A stretch of 64,000 nucleotides of DNA from Symsagittifera roscoffensis (Eukaryota > Xenacoelomorpha > Acoela > Convolutidae). Numbering within the stretch: position 1 is the first letter of the stretch; each line of letters begins with the position of its first letter. The position numbers were made by a program, and so were the translations under genes. Where the stretch lies: NCBI RefSeq assembly GCF_963678635.1, contig NC_087064.1, positions 52,348,684 to 52,412,683 of the forward strand, in the 5' to 3' direction. Shown piece by piece: positions 1 through 10,721 of the stretch. Below the pieces are notes generated by a model. The model was not told the origin of the DNA. It saw only the letters and a program-made list of their open reading frames with translations, and did not search any database.

Positions 1-1462
1 TGTCAGAGACGGTTTTAACCAATTCCCCTCCCGCACCGTTTTCTCAATGCTTGACAACTCGAAGGGTTTTGATATGGTGTGTCATCGTATTATCGCGGAA
101 CTAATTTTTGACAACCGCTCCCGAGAGGTTTTGTTCGTTGGCTGAGTAACTACTTGAACGGCAGACAAGCCACTACTCTTTTTAACAACCAAGAATCCTT
201 TTAAAATAGTTCACTGTGGAGTCCCCCAGAGCTCTGTTCTTTCGCCAGTCTTTTTAATTTTTACGTCCATGACCATCCAACACCAACCGATAATGTTCGT
301 CTCACAGCTTACGCTGACAAATTTCATCCCTTTTATCAAAGCCCTGATGTAGAGGCAGCATCTCAATCGTTGAACGATTACCTTTATCATCTTTTTTTAT
401 TTTTTTTTTCGTTTCCAGGAAATTTTCTTTCGCGTCCTTTTAAGGATCAGTTAGCCTTTTTTCTTCAAACAATAAAGATTTTAACAAAACACCCAGTGTA
501 CTTTTAAACAAAGAGCCACTCCCTCTTAACAAAACTCAAACGTTTTAGGGGTTACTTTTGACCCAACTTTACGCTCTGTTGCACACTGTAAAAGATCCAC
601 CGACTGGGCTCGACGCAGGATAGGTGTCCTGAAAGCGTTTGCAGCATCCTCTCGGGACAGTCTAAAGAAGCCCTCCTCTTAACTTACAAAGCCTCGGTAC
701 GCCCCATTTTTTATTATGGTTCCCTGCTTGGTCACATGCCGTCAGCAAAACTTCCATTAACCACCTGCAGGTTACCCAAAATCAATCCCTCAGAGTTATT
801 ACCCGCTCAACACTTATGAGTTCTACTGCCCACTTGCACACTGAGGTCGAGATCCTCAATGTTTCAAATCACCACACTCTTTTAATCTCTCAATTTTTTA
901 AAATCTCGTCATACCGCCCCCATCACCCAAAAATTTTTTACGACTCACACCCCAAGCCTCCACGTCAAGTTCGGCAATCAGTTTTAAGCTCTTTTAAAGT
1001 AGATATTGACTCCGTTTCAACCAATCTTAACCATTCACTCAATCCTAATAACCTAGAAGTTTCCACTGTCGTTTTTAACCACCACAAGTCCCTTTTAGAA
1101 CATAACCACAGAAATCTAGTAACCAAGTTCCTCGCAGAAATCACTCCCTCTAAAGTAATTTGTATACCACCCCCTAAGGTCAAACCCACAAAAAAATCTC
1201 TCCTCAGAACTACCCGCTATAAACTCTCTCAAGTCCGGTCTGGTTACAGCCGGCTTTTAAAGACATACCTCTCCCGACTAGACAACAAAGTTTCCCCACT
1301 ATGTCCGTACTGTCACCTAGCACCCCATTCTATTTGCCACATTTTAACTGCCCCAAGAATACCTCCCCACTCACTACCGCAGACCTGCGGCTTAGGCCTG
1401 TAGAAGTTGCGAAGTTCCTTAGCCTGGAGACGGACGAGCCCAACCCGACCAACGTGGGCTAA
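1..1462 (+). mobile_element. 3' part of a jockey/CR1-type LINE, degenerate
   Basis: Remnant of a non-LTR retrotransposon cut by the window edge. Conceptual translation gives reverse-transcriptase landmarks in order: DNSKGFDMV near 52-90 (the usual D-S-K-A-F-D block), VPQSSVLSPVFLIF near 222-262 and TAYADKF near 307-327, where the catalytic YADD has become YADK. Near 660-790 comes a thumb/connection-like stretch (LLLTYKASVRPI...YG). The ORF at 816-1403 continues to a Cys-His knuckle (CPYCHLAPHSICH). After a frame change near 1,340 the last codons run to the stop at 1,460-1,462. The catalytic change, several frameshifts and internal stops show that it is dead. The clade is inferred from motif order. 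Confidence 0.75.
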
Positions 1463-1475
1463 TGAAAGAGAAAAA

Positions 1476-1640
1476 AATGTACCAAATCCGAAATTACTCT
1501 ATGAGAAAGCGACCCTGGACTTAGGCCGATGTGGTGCGAACAAACGAGTCTCGAACAGACGTCTAAAAGTTTAGATTGAGCAAAAAGATAATAGAAAAGA
1601 GAAATTAGATCAAAACGCTCAACAAAATGATATACCAAAT
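1476..1640 (-). mobile_element. tRNA-like SINE or LINE 3' tail, copy 1
   Basis: About 165 bp that match 6,450-6,640. On the minus strand 1,548-1,556 reads GTTCGAGAC, a perfect fit to the Pol III B-box GWTCRANNC. Upstream on that strand is a weak A-box-like segment (TTGTTGAGCG near 1,615). This suggests a tRNA-derived SINE on the minus strand. Because it abuts the LINE stop at 1,462, the alternative is that both copies are + strand LINE 3' UTRs, the second severely 5'-truncated. The homology between the two copies is clear; the class is not. Confidence 0.45.
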
Positions 1641-3978
1641 CCACGTCTCAATAAGTCTGATCAAATAAAATTGATGATAAAGCTGACACCAGGCCACAAC
1701 CAGGACGACAGACCGAACCTTTACATCATGAAAGGAAAAAACAGACTATAAAGATTATTTCTGTACAAAAATTTTTAAGCAGTAGGTTTTCTCTCATCAA
1801 TGTGAATTGCAAATAATAGAGCTGTAAAATACTTTACTAAGCCGTATATCTCACTGTGACGCGTATTTATTAAATAAATATTTAACTAGTCGACTACAAA
1901 GCTTTCATCTACCTCTAAATTTTCATATTTGCAATGATTTTGTAAAAATTTTCATATTTATTGAATAAGTAGAAAACCAAAAAAAACTAGTTAGTTAAAA
2001 GCATTTACGGAAGCCCATATAGTAACGTGAATCAGTTTTTGAATGCTTTAAAATGATTATCACGGTAGAAATTACTCGATTCTATTGTTTAAATATCGAA
2101 TCATTTCAATTTAACTGGGTTTTTGGAAGGTAGTGAATCCATGAAAATCTCAACAAAATTGATTTAAATTAAACATTTCTTGTGCTCCGAAATGTGATCA
2201 AAATTTTGTTACCAAGAAAAATCTCCATCGCAGCGAGCTACAGAGAGCAAGCGTTACTCAAAGAGGGTGTTTCAACGCGAGCTATTGAAGTTAAGGTATT
2301 CGGCTCTGAATTCTGCATAATTTAGGATTCATGCGCTAATGAAAAACAAAATTAAGAAAAAGATCTATAAATGTAGCGTTCAGTATCAACGTTTTAGGCA
2401 CATTTTTGTTAAGCAAAAGACTAATAACTGAAAAATCAATTTAAACCGATTTGTTTTTTTTTGCAAAGTTACATATTATGTTGTCAATTTTTAATTTTCA
2501 TGTCAAACAACAACCCAAAAACTTGATTAAAAAACGTTGTAAATTTAACTCACAATTTTCTCCAATGTTTGATATAATAACTTGTTCTAAAGGAAAACGC
2601 AGAAAAGCGGATTAAAATCGATTTAAATTGATTTTTTTTAAAATTTACTAACATTCAAATAAAAAATAAAACAAAAAGTTGTCAGAAGCGGGTTTGAAAT
2701 GTTTACAAATCAATTGAAATCGCTTTTTGTATCAAATTAAATCAACTTTAAGCCAATGCAAATACATTTTTAAGGTTTTACTAGATTATCGGTAAAAATT
2801 GATTGCAAATCATATTTCTTGTCAGTACGGGTTGAAACTGTCAATCTTCGAATTATTTAGAGTAAATTGACTGATCATGTTGATTTTTTCAATCAAATCG
2901 ATCTTAATTTTTTTTTGCAGGAAATTTTCATTTGATTTTGTTAGAAAAGGGAAATTCACAATTTAATAAAATATGAAAGGTCCTGTAGTCAAAATAAAGA
3001 TCAAAACGGTACACTTTTGAATAAAATACATGTCGTTTTAACAAAACATACGCTGCGCCAAAGAAGCAAAGCTTTCGAAGACAATGCCATTAGTTTAAAA
3101 AGCCGTGCCATAAGATTGCACAAAAACAATTTGAACCGACGAACAAAATCTGTTTTTTTTCGCCTCTATAAAAAATCAGTTTTAACACTTCCTCAGACAA
3201 GATATTTTGAATCTTGGATTGACAAAAATAAATCACTCCTAACTTTTTTCAAATCGCCTAACGATCAATTTGCCGCATTCACACGCACGAACGAAGCTCA
3301 TTAACTCAATCGGCTAAACGGTCATTCTCACCATGATTCGGCTAGGTAGGTTCAGTTGCACCCTTCACAAATGACTTGTTCTCTCTTTTATCCGCGCGGT
3401 CTACAAACTATCCCATAATTTGGCATGTCTTCGAAGTCTTAAATCTGGCACGGATTAAGTTTCCATTAAACGGATTCTGACTTTGCACAACTCAGTAAAC
3501 CAACTTATACATGACCAGAATACATTTTTCAGCCCAGTTAAGAAATGTATTATAAATTATTACCTAATCGCCAATTTCAAACAAACCGGAAGCAGCCCAG
3601 CTTCAATTCATTTCCTACATTTTTCCTAATTTTTCCAATTTCAAATGGATCGCTAGATAAATGGGAAAATCATTATTTCAAATTGTCCACGAGACATGTC
3701 AATGTGCTTCCGCAGTTCTGAGTCAGCCGTGATTTTTTGTTTTGATTTTTTCATTGTTTCTACCTAAATCCCAGTTCAATTCCTTCAAATTGAAAAAAAG
3801 TTTGAACTAAGCTTAGATTCAATTAACTGAAATGATAATCTGAAAGGTGAGTTATGATTAACATTTTTTTCTTATATGCCGTTTTTTTCTTAAATTATGT
3901 GACTACACGAAATTTATATTACCAGCATGAAATAAAGATCTCTAATAAGCTAAAAATTTGATGGATGATTAGTTTTTT
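1641..3978. other. AT-rich intergenic DNA
   Basis: No convincing gene. From 2,430 to 2,960 the sequence repeatedly uses variants of AAATCGATTTAAATTGATT, a low-complexity pattern. An open frame of 95 codons at 3,017-3,304 (+) is Lys/Arg-rich, has no ATG near its start and no recognisable domain. It could be an isolated exon but I do not call it a gene. Confidence 0.5.
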
Positions 3979-4465
3979 GTTCCGACTTTCGAGACGAAAG
4001 TAACGGAATATTTGTGCTCGGGTGGTTTTTTTTTCTTCAGACAAATTTCGACTTTTTAACTAGCCATTTTTGACGGAATTTTTTATATCATTCGAAAGCC
4101 ATTGTTGTCCTGAACTTGAAAAGTTTGAAAAGATATTTCACCTGTGATCATTTTTCGTAAAGTTATGAAGGTTTAAAGATTGCCATTTTGGCCATTTTGA
4201 CCAATTTGGGACAACTAACGCGCGATATAATTCGCGCTACTAACGCGTAAGCGGAGATTTAATCCGTCTTATAAATCGTTCCAAATTGGTTGAACGAAGC
4301 TGATATGCCATAATTGATTTTTTACAAGGAATTTATATGGCGTGTGGGGGATGGTTTTCATAAATAAATTTCAAATTTTGGAAAAAAAAATTTCATTTTA
4401 TTTTATTTCATTTAGTTTTTTATGTCATTACTGCTGCTCCATAAACCTTAAAAGGTAGTCGGAAC
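3979..4465 (+). mobile_element. MITE-like element, family 1 (GTTCCGACT termini), copy A
   Basis: A 487-bp non-coding element that opens with GTTCCGACT (3,979-3,987) and closes with its reverse complement AGTCGGAAC (4,457-4,465). Internal landmarks shared with the other copies are the T-rich GGGTGGTTTTTTT block, a stretch rich in CCATTTTGGCC and CCAATTT, and TAACGCGCGATAT-like CpG words near 4,217-4,250. Just outside the right end lies a perfect hairpin, CAGGGC-TTC-GCCCTG (4,469-4,483), followed by GAGCAGTCTTGTT, also found next to copy C. So the mobile unit may extend to about 4,500. No transposase is visible. Confidence 0.6.
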
Positions 4466-4583
4466 ATTCAGGGCTTCGCCCTGACCCGAGCAGTCTTGTT
4501 GTTATTTGAGCTGGTCATTGATCAAAATTTCAATGGTTTCTTCATCTTTCAAGCTGCTTTTTGACACACTTTTCAGTATAACT

Positions 4584-5031
4584 GCCCCGACTTTCAAAGA
4601 AAATGGAAAATTTATGCTTGGGGTGGTTTATTTATTCAGTCAATCTTCGGCTATCGAAATACTATTTTTAAAACAAACAATTTTCTTACACATTGAAGGT
4701 ATCGAGGAAAAATATGGTTTACCTGCGATCATTTTTGCAAAGTTCTGAGGGTTGAAAATTGCTAATTAGGCCATGCTCAAAACTAAATTATGCGCGCTTT
4801 GAAGCTTTGACTCACAATGCTGAAAGGAGTAACGCGGGCTATTTTTGCGCGACTAAATATCCCATATAACAAAGCTGTTCCACGTTGGAATGAGGCTAGC
4901 TAAGCTAATCGGTCGTAATAGTTTCGAACTTTGAGTTTCACACTTGATCTTTGATGTTTTCCAAATTGATAGTTTTTTCAAAATTTTCTTTTCCAAAAAT
5001 TAATCGATATGAATTAAGGGTCAGTCAGAAC
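4584..5031 (+). mobile_element. MITE-like element, family 1, copy B
   Basis: Second, more diverged copy 120 bp downstream of copy A in the same orientation. Its ends are degenerate: GCCCCGACT at 4,584 and AGTCAGAAC ending at 5,031. It shares the GGGGTGGTTTATTTATTCAG block, the 'GATCATTTTTGCAAAGTT' stretch and the CGCG-containing words (near 4,790-4,850). The open frame at 4,506-4,748 runs through the element border and is not a gene. Confidence 0.5.
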
Positions 5032-6449
5032 ATGCTTTGTCCTGATATAGGAGCAATTTTGTTGCGGTAAAACTAACTCTGATGCAAATAAAGAAAATTC
5101 GTAAAACTAAAAAGGAAAATGTGTCTCTGGCAAAAAAATTCTGTCCGTATTTTTTTCAAACTTTGTGTCAATAAAAAACTTTGCGAATTTAAAACAAACA
5201 AATAAGTTTTTGTTGGATATTCTTTGTTTCAACTATAAGCAGCTAATCAGCTTTTTATTGGAATAGAAATTTTATTAACAGAAAAGCTTCATATATAGAT
5301 TTTTAAATCTGAAATGAATCAAAAACGTGTAAAATCGGTCCGAAATTGCCAGAATAAGGATTTTTCTTTCTAAAGAAGGCGTTCTAGAATATTATGGATG
5401 CATTTTTTGCGACAAAATTTCAGCTACATGTCAATTGTTAAACAATAAACTAAAACGGAACGTGTTCAGTGAGTCGATGTATCAGGAATAAATTAGATCG
5501 AAGAAATGAAGTTATGTAGTATTTAATTTGATGAATTTTCAAGGATCGATAGAAGCTTTGCTGAGCTGAAATGACTCAAACACATATAAACACATATATT
5601 GCATATATTGCATCAAACACATATATTGCATAAAAAGAAATGACTCAAACACATATATTGCATATTTCTGATACTCACATGGTCCGCTGATTTTCGATTT
5701 GCCCATTCACCAATTACTGAAGCACCGCCAAAAATTTGTTTCAATCGTAATTAGAAATGCAGCGGGATAAGGACGGATCTATGATATTCTTCAGTGGGCA
5801 ATGTGTTTTAATTAAATAGAATTTTTATGGATGTTTTCGGCCAACCAATACACTGCAAAAAGCCAAAATTTTCTTTGCTGCAGGGCAATTAGTGAGAAAT
5901 AAAACATTACAGAAACGTTACGTTTTGAGTTCTTTATGGTTCGATTTTCATTATATTTTGATTTTTTATTTAAATTTTATGTGATGGCAAAAAAATTATG
6001 TGTCGCTCGGATGAGGACAGATATCACAAAAAGTACGAAAAGGGAACCTTCTTTTTGTGCAAAAAGTGCAAAAAAAGTCTGACGGTAGGGCCTCAACCTC
6101 AACCTATGCTTTTCAACCCAAACGTTCTGGAACCAGTTCAAAACAAGTATTCAATGCATCCAATTACATTCTTGATAACTATTACAGTAAAATACTTAGA
6201 GCTAACCAATCATGATCCATGACTAAAAATTACAATAATTTTTATGGCTGAAACTATTTATACTTTTAGCCAGAGAATAAAAAAATTTAACTTAGCAAAC
6301 AGTTGTTTTTCTTCTCCTCTAACCTCGCAAGAACACCAGTATATACTAGATCTATTGAAACTAGGAAATATAAGAGTTAGATTAGGATCGGTATTAGAAT
6401 ATGAAGTTGCACGAACCTATGAGGCCAAAAATAAAATAGCCTGACAACC
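5032..6449. other. Intergenic DNA with a short tandem repeat
   Basis: At about 5,573-5,670 the words ATGACTCAAACACATATA and TATTGCATA recur in irregular tandem, a small microsatellite-like array. Open frames at 5,998-6,222 (74 codons, one C-x2-C pair) and 6,244-6,444 (66 codons) carry no recognised domain. The second, together with 6,757-7,008, could be one coding remnant split by the repeat at 6,450-6,640; this is weak. Confidence 0.35.
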
Positions 6450-6640
6450 AGACGGTGTACCTTTTTCGAAATTACTCAATGAGAAAGCCACCCCGGACAT
6501 AAACTCATCTGGTGCGACCATAAGAGTCTCGAACAGACCTCTACTAAATTAAACTTAGCAAAATTAAAACAGAAAAGACAAATTAGATCAGAGCGCTCAA
6601 CAAAGGGAGCCGAGTCCTGAAAAAGCAAAAAATGTTGTTT
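6450..6640 (-). mobile_element. tRNA-like SINE or LINE 3' tail, copy 2
   Basis: Matches 1,476-1,640 over the stretches ATGAGAAAGC, GTGCGA, GAGTCTCGAACAGAC and AAATTAGATCA. On the minus strand the B-box GTTCGAGAC is at 6,526-6,534. About 65-75 nt upstream on that strand is TTGTTGAGCGCTCTGATC, which resembles the D-arm and anticodon-stem side of a tRNA. The preserved Pol III-type pair favours a SINE over a LINE tail in this copy. Confidence 0.45.
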
Positions 6641-7282
6641 TAATTTTTTTTTCACAATTTGCTTTAAAATCGAAATATAGTGGTTTCTCATTTCATTGAC
6701 ACCTGAGACTGATCAGTTGTTGACTTTTTGCATGAAAAGATTAAAAAATTTTCAAATTGTTTGAAATATTCAATTTCCTCGAGCACTGCCGGTTCGCAAG
6801 TAATCCTAGTACTTATTTTAATAACTTATTCAAAAAGGAAAAAACTTTAAATATCCTTCCTATCAGACAATTAAATGCTAAAACCTCGGCCAGTAATGTA
6901 ATGAAATCTAAACAATTGTGGGTAGCTTTAAGATCAAAACTTGCTAATGGGTTCCCTTACATATATTTTCTTTTCATTACTTTCAACAAATCATTTTCAA
7001 GCAGTTGACTCAAATCTAGAGTTTATAAACAGTCAAACTAAGGCACAAATACAAAAAAAAATCAGTATAAGAAAACAGTGCAAAAACTTACTGCAATTTT
7101 TGCACTAACAAACAGACTAACAAACTAACTCAAAATTCTTCTACTTTAAATGGAGCCAAAAAAATGGCATCAAAATTGTTTTTTTTCTATCTTAAAGGCA
7201 ACCAAACAATTAAAACAATTAAAGTAAAACAATTGGCAAAGCTGGTGTCTACTAGTCTATTAACACAATAAGTGGGTCAAAT
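6641..7282. other. AT-rich intergenic DNA
   Basis: Contains an 83-codon open frame (6,757-7,008) without a recognised domain and A-rich, low-complexity sequence from 7,040 to 7,230. No gene supported. Confidence 0.4.
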
Positions 7283-7284
7283 CA

Positions 7285-7605
7285 CAAGCGGATTTAGGGA
7301 AGGCGCAAGAACGGATTTACCAAAGTATACTAATTTTGAAGGGGAAGCAAGCGCCGGAAAAAAAATCAATTTTTTGGTTAAAATTTTCCAAAAAGTGGCT
7401 AAGAACGCATTTTTTGGCTTGTTTTTTTTCTTCAAAAATTTGGCAGGGGCGCAGAAAATTCTGTCAAACTGGCTAAGTAAGGTCTATACAGCGATTTGGG
7501 AGAACTTAGAAAATCAATTTGGTCTTCCTAACACAAACGCTCGACAAAAGTTTCGAAATTTCTGAAACCCGCCCCCCTCTAGAGAAAATCCTAAATCCGC
7601 CCCTG
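7285..7605 (+). mobile_element. MITE-like element, family 2 (GCGGATTTAGG / CCTAAATCCGC termini)
   Basis: About 320 bp non-coding, starting near GCGGATTTAGGG (7,288) and ending CCTAAATCCGCCCCTG (7,605), an imperfect terminal inverted repeat. Internal landmarks shared across the family are 'TATACTAATTTTGA', 'GCGCCG', 'CCAAAAAGTGGC' and 'GGCGCAGAAAA'. GGGTCAAAT occurs on both sides (7,274 and 7,605). The same word also precedes another copy at about 9,605, so it may belong to the element and not be a target duplication. The 97-codon frame here is fortuitous. Confidence 0.6.
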
Positions 7606-9473
7606 GGTCAAATAGCTTATGTCGATTCATTTTGTAATAAATACGGAGCTAGATTAAATCGCAGCTTACAATGCGCAGTAGCAGAAAATTGAGAGGGGCG
7701 CATGAGTTAACAACCCCACCTTAAATTGGCAAAATTGGCAAAATTAATTCCCAAAAAAAAACATCTATTTAATTTTACGCTGGAAGCGTCAATTCAATTT
7801 AGACTCCGAAAAAATTGCCTAAATAACACCAGAGCCCAAATCTTCCGCTAAATTCTTCAAAAATGGAATAACAATGCCCCGATTGTTCCGTAAGCTTTTT
7901 AATAAATATGTTGTATTTTTTGTTGCAAAACCTAAATACAGGTTAAAAAAATGGGCGTCTTTTTTGAAAATCTGTTCTGAAAGCTTGTCGGTTAGTCTGT
8001 TGTAAGCTTTTTTACAAGAATTGATAGCAATTTGAATTATTAGATATTTCTTTTCAAAAATTCATCACCCACACGCGCTGTCATGTATAAAACTCATTTA
8101 TTTTACGAAAATGATCCGACACAGGTAAAAATTGGCCGAAAAATCAAAATAAGTTCCGTTTAATACTTGGTCAGGAAGCCAGATTTTCCCTAGAAAAACA
8201 ATTTAGCACAAATATTCTGTTTATTTCCTCAATAGTCTGATAAATTTATCGTTTTGCCCTTATACGAGAAAACTTATTTTATGTATATTTGTAGGCTAAC
8301 TAGTTCCACCAATTAGGCCACTTTCATCAGTTTGCACAGATTTGCTGAAACTTATCTAGCCGCTAACAGTTTTTGGGTCGCTTGGATTTTGTTGTAAATG
8401 GAATAAATTTCCCTGTGTGAGGTTAATTATCATGTTACTAACTGAATCACCCGAGCATATGTCCTTAAGAAGAATTTGGTTCATGTTGTTTTAAATGTGA
8501 GCATTTTGTTTTTAGTTGTGGGTTCTGTTGTTTAGTCGAGAAGACAAATTTTAGCTTTTGTATTATATAAACAAAATCCTCTTCCTTGGTGGTTCCTTTT
8601 TCGAACATAATTCTTTGCTTGTCCCATAGAAAGAAGTTTGTTCGATTTAAGCGGCACTAAGCAACTCCACATGGTAGAAAATGGATCTACAAATCAGGCA
8701 ACGAGTGTGAACCAAAAGAAAAATGTATGTCCAAAATCAAGTTTTTCAACATAATTAGGAAAAACGTACAAAAATTGGTTGAAAATCCTTAACTTCGGGG
8801 TTTTTGTCTGTTCTTTATTTGAGTTCTATAAGGTCTATAACTGCATGATAAACCATTGCAGCTGGATTCTTCTTTCTTAGGTTTTCCTAATTGGCAATAG
8901 TCTACCAATTTTGGGCGCAAAAGTGGGAAATTTAGAAGCGAGACATGCGTTAGAAACAAATTTTGGAATTGATCTAGAATAACATTGGGTCTAAACTGAG
9001 ATCGAAATATTCCGTGAGCTTGACGGGTGTTAAGGCAGGCCAACTGCAGTTTGCGAATGGTATAAAACCAATATTTGCCAAAACGCTACTTAGAGTAACA
9101 GTTGTAACTACTCTCAAATTAGTCATTCAGTGCTCCAACTAGATTATAGCTACAGAGCTAAAGAGAGCTCGTCAAAGCAAAACTCTATCAGGTGCGTTTT
9201 GTTAGCTTTGAAGTCCCACTAACAGCCAGTTTATTGATCCTTGTATCTCTTCGTGTATAGACCTTATGTCAGTTCATGTTGACCGACCTATGATTGATAT
9301 CCTTTTAAGTTTTCATGTTTTTTTTTTGTTTCTTTATTGCCTTTGGAATCATCTTGAGTACAAATAGCCCGAAAAACTGTTAAAAATATTTGAATTTTTC
9401 AACAAAAAACATGCACTTTTTAGGAAAGAAACCCCCTTGCAGAAAAAAATATTGCAAGTACAGAAAAATGAAC
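7606..9473. other. AT-rich intergenic DNA
   Basis: Nothing recognisable on either strand. The small minus-strand frame at 8,789-9,043 has no domain, no supporting splice context and unremarkable composition. Confidence 0.5.
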
Positions 9474-9822
9474 AGGGGCGGATTTAGGGAGGGATGCCAA
9501 ACATTTTTAATGCCAAAAAATGGAATTTAAATGCTTTTTTTCTAAAAGTTATTTCACGTGGATTGTATTGTAAATAATTGGCAAAATTTGTGACTATTCA
9601 CACAATAATTGGGTCAAATCACCAGTGGATTTAGGTAGGAGCGCGGGAGTGGACGCACCCCCCCCCCCCCCCCCCCCTCAGGAATTTGACCCTCTGCCGA
9701 CACAAAAGGGTCCCCACCAAAGGAACATTTTTGAGATATTCATTTGTGGTGACGGACCCTAAAATTTTTCTGAAAAAATATATCATCCCTTCCGCCGAGA
9801 AAATCCTAGATCCGCCTCTGAA
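9474..9822 (+). mobile_element. MITE-like family 2, two nested copies
   Basis: A left end CAGGGGCGGATTTAGGG (9,474) is followed after about 140 bp by a second left end (CAGTGGATTTAGG, near 9,617), a run of 20 C (9,658-9,677) and the family body. The right end CCTAGATCCGCCTCTG is near 9,803-9,818. The body from CCTCAGGAATTTGACC onward matches the copies inside the LTRs at 40.5, 43.6 and 46.8 kb. Overlapping small frames on both strands, including the Gly-run minus frame, are by-products of the C tract. Confidence 0.6.
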
Positions 9823-10721
9823 AATAACCATACGGCGCGCATCAAAATCTCGATCACGATCACGAACCAGATTGAAAAAAAAACAAGTTAGCATCAATAA
9901 TTTTTTAGAAAAAAAATCAAACACATCTGATCAATTGTTTGAGATATAATCTTTCATGCATCATTTGTTGAGTTTTACCAAGTGTATAAAAGTGGACGAT
10001 TGCTTAGCCGCGGGACTTCTTGCGGTGATATTGATCAAATTATCAAACGAAGTCCAAAATGCTCTCACAATATGTTTTTTTGTTTCTTTACGTACGTGAA
10101 AAGCTCTGAGAGACCAACTGGTTAGAGAATAAAAATCCAACTAAGCCAAACGAACAAACATGTATAATAAACACTCGCGGCTCAAGAGTTTAAAGCGTGT
10201 TTTAAAGTAGACCATTTAACCATATAACGCATTACTATAACGTATTACCATTCGACCATTGCTTAGGCGAGTACAGTCATTATTGATGGTTTTGGTAGGT
10301 ACTAATCACAATCAGCACTTCGAAGTAAGCACAAGCTGACGCTTTTTTTCGAATTTTTATCGGAAAAAAACAGCCGCCGCAGAAACTTGTCAAAAATTCT
10401 TTTGTGCTTCAACTAACTGTTTTATTTAGTAAAAGCGTGAAGTGATTTTTCAGTGACTTTGTGTCCATTTTAGCAGCTGTTAATTTCGCAATCACGACTT
10501 ATTATCCACCAAGTTGTCTCGTTAACACAACCTCATAAAACATTCTTTCTGATTTATGGCAATGTTGATTTCAACGTCCATAAAAATGATTGAGCCACAG
10601 AAAAGTTTGATATAATTTGTAACTTTTACATTGGTTTTGTATAGCTGTAGAAGTGCGTTATCAAAATTTTTGTTCAACCTAGATTTTGTCATAATTTCAA
10701 AAAATAAATCAAACTATCGCC
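9823..10721. promoter_or_regulatory. Upstream region of the integrin gene, no motif assigned
   Basis: About 900 bp between a transposon copy and the integrin start codon. It must contain the 5' UTR and probably the promoter, but I see no clear TATA box or initiator. The start codon context is GCCATGG, a strong Kozak-like match. Confidence 0.3.

Noticed and set aside
7272-7565. 97-codon frame starting GQITSGFREG
   Set aside because: Entirely inside a family 2 MITE, with no ATG and no similarity to a transposase.
9631-9949. Overlapping frames on both strands at the C20 run
   Set aside because: They lie within a MITE, and the Gly/Pro run comes from the homopolymer.
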